From contig JAEUWY010000001.1 in the NCBI GenBank assembly GCA_022059125.1, positions 1,922,001 through 1,986,000 of the forward strand: DNA of 64,000 bases, read 5' to 3'. The position numbers and the translations under genes were made by a program. Below, piece after piece: positions 59,187 through 64,000 of this stretch. This DNA comes from Corynespora cassiicola. Its lineage: Eukaryota; Ascomycota; Dothideomycetes; Pleosporales; Corynesporascaceae. Below the pieces are notes generated by a model. That model did no database searches. It worked only from the letters and a program-made list of their open reading frames with translations, and had not been told where the DNA came from. The stretch's first letter is position 1. Every line of letters starts with the position of its first letter.

Positions 59187-59925
59187 ATCTCAACTGCTGT
59201 GGAAACAGGTTTCTGACAGCCGCAAACAACAGCTCTAGCAGCCTCTTCGGCCGCGCTGGATGAGAGCATTGCGAGGGGTGCACGTGCTGCGGCTGTCACG
59301 GCTTGGAAACGACAAATCAATGACAATTCACGGATTACGGGTCCTGTCTGTGACGAGGACAACGACGACAAGAAACGAGATTTCTCCCTGCGTATCACGG
59401 TCAAATGCAATTGACGCACGGTTGGGTAGCTCCTGATATGGTATCTTTGGACTGGAGTTCTTATAGATCGCGCCTGGAGGTAATGGTAGTGATGTTTGCA
59501 CTCTTCCTTCGCCTCCTTCAATATACCTTCCCTCGGTCTATATTTCAAGCAAGATTTCCTATTATGCGCGTACCTGCATGTGTGATGCCCGGTGATGTTG
59601 CTTGCCGCTATAAAGTTTAGGGAAGCTCCCGGGAAGCCACCGCAAGCGAAGTCTACGTCACGGCAACGCCCGCTGCTGACTTGTGTCCTGCAGTGCCCTG
59701 CATGCGTTACAATGATCGTATTCCTCCGAATCGGGCAATTAGAGTTTTGAAAGAGCGTCCCCGCCGTCGTAATATGGTCTATGTATCAATTCTCTAAGTC
59801 CCTCGATGGCATCAAAATGTAGTAAGATACATGCCTTGTGCCATTGTTTTGCAGCTACTCCATCAAAATTTCCCATCCTTTCACAAATAATGATACATTA
59901 TCTATAGCACGCCTTAGCTTGTCAT
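59187..59925. other. Convergent 3' region between YOP1 and the FHA kinase
   Basis: Both genes end here. No gene, repeat or RNA was recognised. Confidence 0.45.
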
Positions 59926-62057
59926 TCAGCCTCGGATTTTCTTCCGCTTTGCCAGACGCTGAGACGGGCTCTGCTCCACCGCCTTTTCGTCCTCGGTGCT
60001 ATAGTGGGGCAAGCCATCATTCAGCATAAAGTCGAACATTCGTTGAGATTCGAGCTGAGTCTCTGGCACAATGGCGTCATCCGGGGGTGTTGCAGGAACA
60101 ATGATATCGCCGTTGGGGTCTGGTGGCGTTTGTGGCCGAATGTTGGGACTGCGTGACTGCATCTGCTTGTGAGGAAGTTGGCGAATAGTCTTGCATGATT
60201 TGTCGGACTCAACAGGTTCGCCCAACGCCTCGTTATTCATATTGAATACTTTTTGATACTTTTGTTGTTTGTCTAACATAACATGGCCTGTCGACGAGCC
60301 GAAGGCGCCTTGGGGATGAGTTGAAGTAAGAGCCTGAAGAGAGTCTAATGGACGTGCGCGTGATGTTTGGTAAACCTGGCTTGGCATGTCGAGTTGTGCA
60401 TCTTCCGATTCATCGAATTCCTGCTCGACAGTAGAAGGAGCTACTGGGCTAGCTCTTAGGTGTAACGAAGTGCGTAGACTATCGATAGACTGTTCTAAGC
60501 ATGATCGTTGAGAGGATTGAGAATTAGGCGGCAACGATGGTTGCTCTGCATCCGTGGCTGCCAGAGACTCAATTAAGGCAGATTCACGGCGGCGGGGCTT
60601 CCAGCCTTCAATGGTTTGCTGGTATACACCATCGAACTTATGGTCACCAGTGAACCACTTGTGTAAGAGAGCCTGGGTGGCGGTCATGCGTGCATTTTCA
60701 TCCAAGACAACAAGGTGCTTGATCAAGTCCTTCGCCCTCCAGTCAATTGTGGTCCATGTGGCATGATATTCATCGTCAATGATGCTGAGATCGCATTCTG
60801 ATGCCAGAAACTTGATTTTTTCGTGGTCTTCGTAGCGGGGATCTTGCGTTCCGAATAGCACTTGTCCTGTTAAGATGGTAGCGGCTATGCAGCCAATTGA
60901 CCACATGTCTACACTCTTGGAATAGCCGATCCCCTCAGCGACAGTCGGATTGCCCTGATATACTTCGGGTGCACTGTACGGCAAAGTCCCATTCTGTGAA
61001 AACATGCGTTGCGATTGCATCTCAACGCCGGCTAGATCCACCTGTCTGGGAACAAATCTGGCGTTTCCAAAGTCGGTTATAACCACTCGCGCTCCCACTC
61101 CTAGGGAGCTCATGAGTATGTTCTCCGGCTTGAGGTCCCGATGGGTGATAGATTGGCCATGAATATATTCAATACCCTTGAGGATTTGCCAGATTATGAA
61201 GGCTGCCTCGGCATTAGCTAGTCGATTGCCTCTATATCCCAAATAGGAGAAGAGGTCGCCTCCAGTGATCAGTTCCTGGAATATGTAAACATTGTTGACA
61301 CTCCAATAGACCTGCTCAAGGCTGATGATGTTTGGATGAGATAGCTGCTCAAGCACGTTGAATTCTCGAAAACACTTCAAAGCCTCGTTCCTGGTGGCAT
61401 TTTCATTGGCACGAATTTTGATAGCGATCACCTTGCAGGCAACTTGGCTGCCTGTCTTCTCATTGACAGCAATTAGGACCTTGCCAAAGGAGCCTTCGCC
61501 CAACAAACGACCTGTGATGCGATAAAGGGAAGCAAACTTTTGTCGTTCCCAATCCTGTATTGGAGTCAGGACACTATCCTTGGTTTGGTGCACCGCGTGA
61601 AAGACAAGTGTAATCATTTGCGAAATTTTGATTTCATCGCCATCCTCGAGAAGAAATGTCTGACTAGGGTGCATAGGAACTTTGCGATCGAAACGATTTT
61701 GACCTAGGGAGATAATGTGAGACGATACGTTTGCGGCATAAATGAATGGCGCGATTGACGAGAGGAATTGATCGTAAAGAATGCATTGTATGCGAAGATG
61801 CTGTCTTGATATCGTGGGGTCTTTCAGCGTATACTGGCTGAAACTGTTAGAACGCAACAGTCACCTCGAGAAATTCTTGGCCCTTACCAAAGGGCTGGAT
61901 TCCTCCCGAGGTGGAACTGCTCGTTGCCGTGTATTTCGATGCATTGTGTCTGGGACTCTGCATGCGATCATCAGCGGTGCCTGACTAGAGGTACAGGCTC
62001 GAGCTCACCCCCGGTCTCGTACTGCACCTCCAGCCACGCCACCACCTTTCCCGCCAT
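59926..62057 (-). CDS. FHA-domain serine/threonine kinase (Mek1/Cds1/Chk2 type)
   Basis: A checkpoint-family kinase that reads phospho-Thr through an FHA domain and acts in DNA-damage or meiotic recombination control. Exons 62057-62009, 61957-61888 and 61843-59926, with introns of 51 and 44 bp, give 678 residues. The two short 5' exons supply the start of the FHA domain, including the LGRNPAL motif, which continues into TLKDPTISRQHLRIQ. The kinase domain (about 135-430) has GEGSFGKV, the Lys in VACKV, HRDLKPEN, TDFGNARF, and PYSAPEVYQG. A Ser/Gln-rich tail of about 230 residues has TP, SQ and TQ sites. The single FHA and the DFGNAR form fit filamentous-fungal Mek1-like kinases, but a Cds1/Chk2 role is not excluded. 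It ends with the basic motif KRKKIRG, a likely nuclear signal. Confidence 0.88.
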
Positions 62058-62460
62058 ACTTGCAATGCGACAACCCTCTTGTAGCGCCGAAAGTTCTTTC
62101 ACTCACGAAATGCTGCCGCGTCGAAGCAAATTTAGAGCGAACGCGTGACGTCTACGGGTCGAAGGCCTTCGAAAGCCCCGCCGAGTCGCGCCAAGCCAGT
62201 GTTGGACTAGCGTCCTTTGGTAAGCGAGACCCACCCGCACAACCTCTACTTCTTTGTGGGCAGCTCTGTTCTGGTTTCCTTTCCTCACCCACTTCCACTC
62301 ATCTCGAAAGCAAGTAAGTTTTCAACCACAAAGCACTGTCTGCCCTCGCCCTCATGCTCAATTGAGCGCATTGGAGCTTGCTCCATTTCGTCACCAACGC
62401 CACTTTCGCGTGACTTGCAATTGCAGCCGCTGACCTCATGTCAACAGTCCCGCCGACAAG
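62058..62460 (+). promoter_or_regulatory. Divergent promoter region and leader of the eL41 gene, with a likely 5'UTR intron
   Basis: 403 bp between the FHA kinase and eL41 start codons. A good intron lies in the leader: donor GTAAGT at 62314, branch GCTGAC near 62430, acceptor CAACAG ending at 62447, 13 bases before the ATG. CT-rich sequence upstream fits a ribosomal-protein promoter. Confidence 0.6.
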
Positions 62461-62595
62461 ATGAGAGCCAAATGGAGGAAGAAGCGCGTGCGACGTCTCA
62501 AGCGTAAGAGAAGAAAGACTAGGGCCAGAAGGTAAGCACTACACCACTACTCGGTTTTGCCATGAGTTGCAATCTGACAGCCTCGCAGCAAATAA
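62461..62595 (+). CDS. RPL41: 60S ribosomal protein eL41
   Basis: The smallest ribosomal protein, 25 residues and almost entirely Arg/Lys, a single helix at the subunit interface. Exon 1 (62461-62531) encodes MRAKWRKKR, then VRRLKRKRRKTRAR and two bases of Ser. A 57-bp intron (GTAAGC...CGCAG) leads to exon 2 (62589-62595), only 7 nt, which completes Ser-Lys-stop. The sequence matches the universally conserved family almost residue for residue, so the call is firm despite the size. A further intron probably lies in the 5' leader. Confidence 0.96.
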
Positions 62596-63489
62596 ACAAC
62601 TCGCCCCTCAATCTCAGCTCCCGACACCTCAAACCTGAGCTACCACTGAACGAACCCTGCATCACGTTGTTCAATAATCCAATTTCAACCTTACCATCGC
62701 CTTCGAAATTCGAGTCACGCGGTCATCCAAGTACTCAAATCACCGACATGGGAGGCAGCCACTGCGCTGAACTGGAGGGGTTATAGGGACGCTGGTCAAT
62801 TTCCCGTTGAGGATCAGAGTGTTATTTGCACTGCCAACAATACAGATGAACTGCTCTAACACCGGCTTGCTCTCGAGCTTGCCTTTGAGCCTTATGTCTG
62901 CCATGTGGAGTTAGGTCACGAATCTGATATGCTTCACGACAAACAAAAATTTGTGCAATTTGCTGTGTGATTGTGTGACGAGCTCCAGCGCCATTCTGCC
63001 AAGCGCCACTTCCCCGCATGACCTCATACTTCACGAGACCAAAACTGAGCCAGGGACCAAAATCAGTCCATTGTGCGATGCACTGACCAATTCGCGTAAA
63101 GTATGTTTTGGGCTCTCGGAGTGGAAATGAAGAAGCCAATAGTGGAGTCCTGGTGGATATAATATTTCAATAACCTTTCAGTGTGGAAGAAGCTATGTTG
63201 AAGCTCTACTGGAGCCATGCTGCAGCTCTAATTACTATACTAAAGGAAAACCAAAGGGGCCAACACAAGCCCTCGCCAAATATGCCCGCGCGCTCTAAAG
63301 GTCGCAATATGAACCTGATATGGGGTACCGTGCTGCCAAGTAGGAGATGAGGATCAATATATGCTGTGCACCCATGCAGACGCCCATACCTCTCCCACCC
63401 ATGAGCAGAAAATGAAAGAAAAATGAAAGAAAAATGAACCAACTCCGAGCCGATCGTCCCCCCAAATAGAACCCCCCCACCCCGTCAAT
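62596..63489. other. Intergenic, nothing recognised
   Basis: Contains the 3' end of the eL41 gene and the 3' flank of the minus-strand gene at 63490. Homopolymer-rich but without repeat structure or a supportable gene. Confidence 0.4.
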
Positions 63490-63717
63490 CTATTCCCAAG
63501 CATCCCGCCTCCTCTCATCATCGCGCGCAGTCCTATCACGCCTGTCCTGTCGCACCTCCTGTACGACGCGCACTCCAGCGTGTCCCTGAGCTGCAGGCTC
63601 GGGAACCGCAGGACCCGAATACCAAGCGTGGGACTGCATTTCGAGGTCCGTGGTCGCAACATAGGGTTTGGCATGGAGTTTAGGGTTGCCGAAAATGTGT
63701 TGGCCGTTGGCGGTCAT
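63490..63717 (-). CDS. Small protein of unknown function
   Basis: A 75-residue frame from an ATG at 63717 in a good context (AAACCATGACC). Its composition is protein-like: MTANGQHIFGNPKLHAKPYV at the start and a highly charged Arg/Asp-rich end (RRDRTARDDERRRDAWE). No signal peptide, membrane segment or known domain. It could be complete, or the last exon of a gene continuing upstream and beyond the window. The opposite strand shows nothing better. Confidence 0.5.
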   Translation of the reverse strand: MTANGQHIFGNPKLHAKPYVATTDLEMQSHAWYSGPAVPEPAAQGHAGVRVVQEVRQDRRDRTARDDERRRDAWE

Positions 63718-64000
63718 GGTTTGGAGTGAGCGTAAGGGGGCTGCCGATCCGACGAGGGGGAAGGCAGGCCTTCGGTGGCGACTGCTGTTGCTGTTGCCAA
63801 TGAAGTTGAAGAAGTGATCGAGCAGCCTGTCAAAGCGGCCAGGGGATGGGAGCTGTGCAGTACTGTGCTGGTCCGGCGCGTGGATAATGGGGGAAATGCT
63901 GCGGACGGGGTGGATATTGGTGGAGCGGGATGCTGGGTCTTCGGTGGAGACATCGAGATGTACAGAGTTACTGCGCCAGGTGCTGGTGGGCAGGATACTG
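63718..64000. other. Upstream region of the small minus-strand gene to window end
   Basis: An open minus-strand stretch (63953-63714), Ser/Pro/Thr-rich and in another frame, overlaps the start of the preceding gene by four bases. It could be leader sequence, an upstream frame or part of a larger gene cut by the window edge. No firm call. Confidence 0.3.

Overview
The window is nuclear DNA of a filamentous ascomycete (Pezizomycotina). Genes carry short GT-AG introns (44-138 bp) with CTAAC/CTGAC-like branch sites. The proteins are typical fungal housekeeping families. Two AT-rich blocks contain transposons in which C:G to T:A transitions have destroyed catalytic codons, which is the signature of repeat-induced point mutation (RIP). 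I cannot name the species; nothing is decisive beyond class level, and a Dothideomycete is only a guess.

Left third (1-21.8 kb). Bases 1-7106 and about 15.4-21.7 kb are AT-rich repeat islands. The first holds a minus-strand Ty3/Gypsy reverse transcriptase relic and the right-hand part of a Tc1/mariner-like element. The second holds two Tc1/mariner-like elements with both ends visible (15544-17671 and 18966-21084, each flanked by TA) plus the right end of another. Between the islands, on ordinary-composition DNA, lies one gene: the 1,800-residue urea amidolyase DUR1,2. It starts with a 4-nt coding exon and ends with a 43-codon exon that carries the biotin site.

Middle (21.9-44.1 kb). Genes here are a TatD-type hydrolase (+), a small unknown protein (+), a membrane-associated unknown (-), the GPI inositol-deacylase BST1 (-), a beta-trefoil lectin-like gene broken by one stop codon (+), a small secreted protein (-), a Swi5/Sae3 recombination mediator with a long N-terminal extension (-), a YTP1-like membrane protein (+) and a soluble PAS/PAS hybrid histidine kinase (-). 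The 30.5-37.5 kb part is gene-poor and has an accessory feel: the lectin pseudogene, the secreted protein and a possible decayed exon pair.

Right third (47.3-64 kb). This part is gene-dense: a coiled-coil polyQ protein (+), an acidic-tailed unknown that needs two compensating frameshifts (-), a wax-synthase-like membrane O-acyltransferase (-), the translation GTPase DRG1/RBG1 (+), an RFX transcription factor (-), the ER-shaping protein YOP1 (+), an FHA-domain checkpoint/meiotic kinase (-), the 25-residue ribosomal protein eL41 (+) and a short unknown (-). Several pairs are divergent with a shared promoter region: acyltransferase/DRG1, RFX/YOP1, kinase/eL41 and Swi5/YTP1. There is no obvious biosynthetic cluster. 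Loose functional links are meiotic recombination (Swi5 and the FHA kinase), the ER/GPI secretory route (BST1, YOP1) and stress or DNA-damage control (RFX, histidine kinase, FHA kinase).

No wholly new system is evident. The items most worth checking are the frameshifted acidic protein, DUR1,2 isolated between RIP islands with its unusual terminal exons, the lectin-like pseudogene, the micro-exons of DRG1 and YOP1, and the CpG-rich minisatellite at the edge of an AT island.
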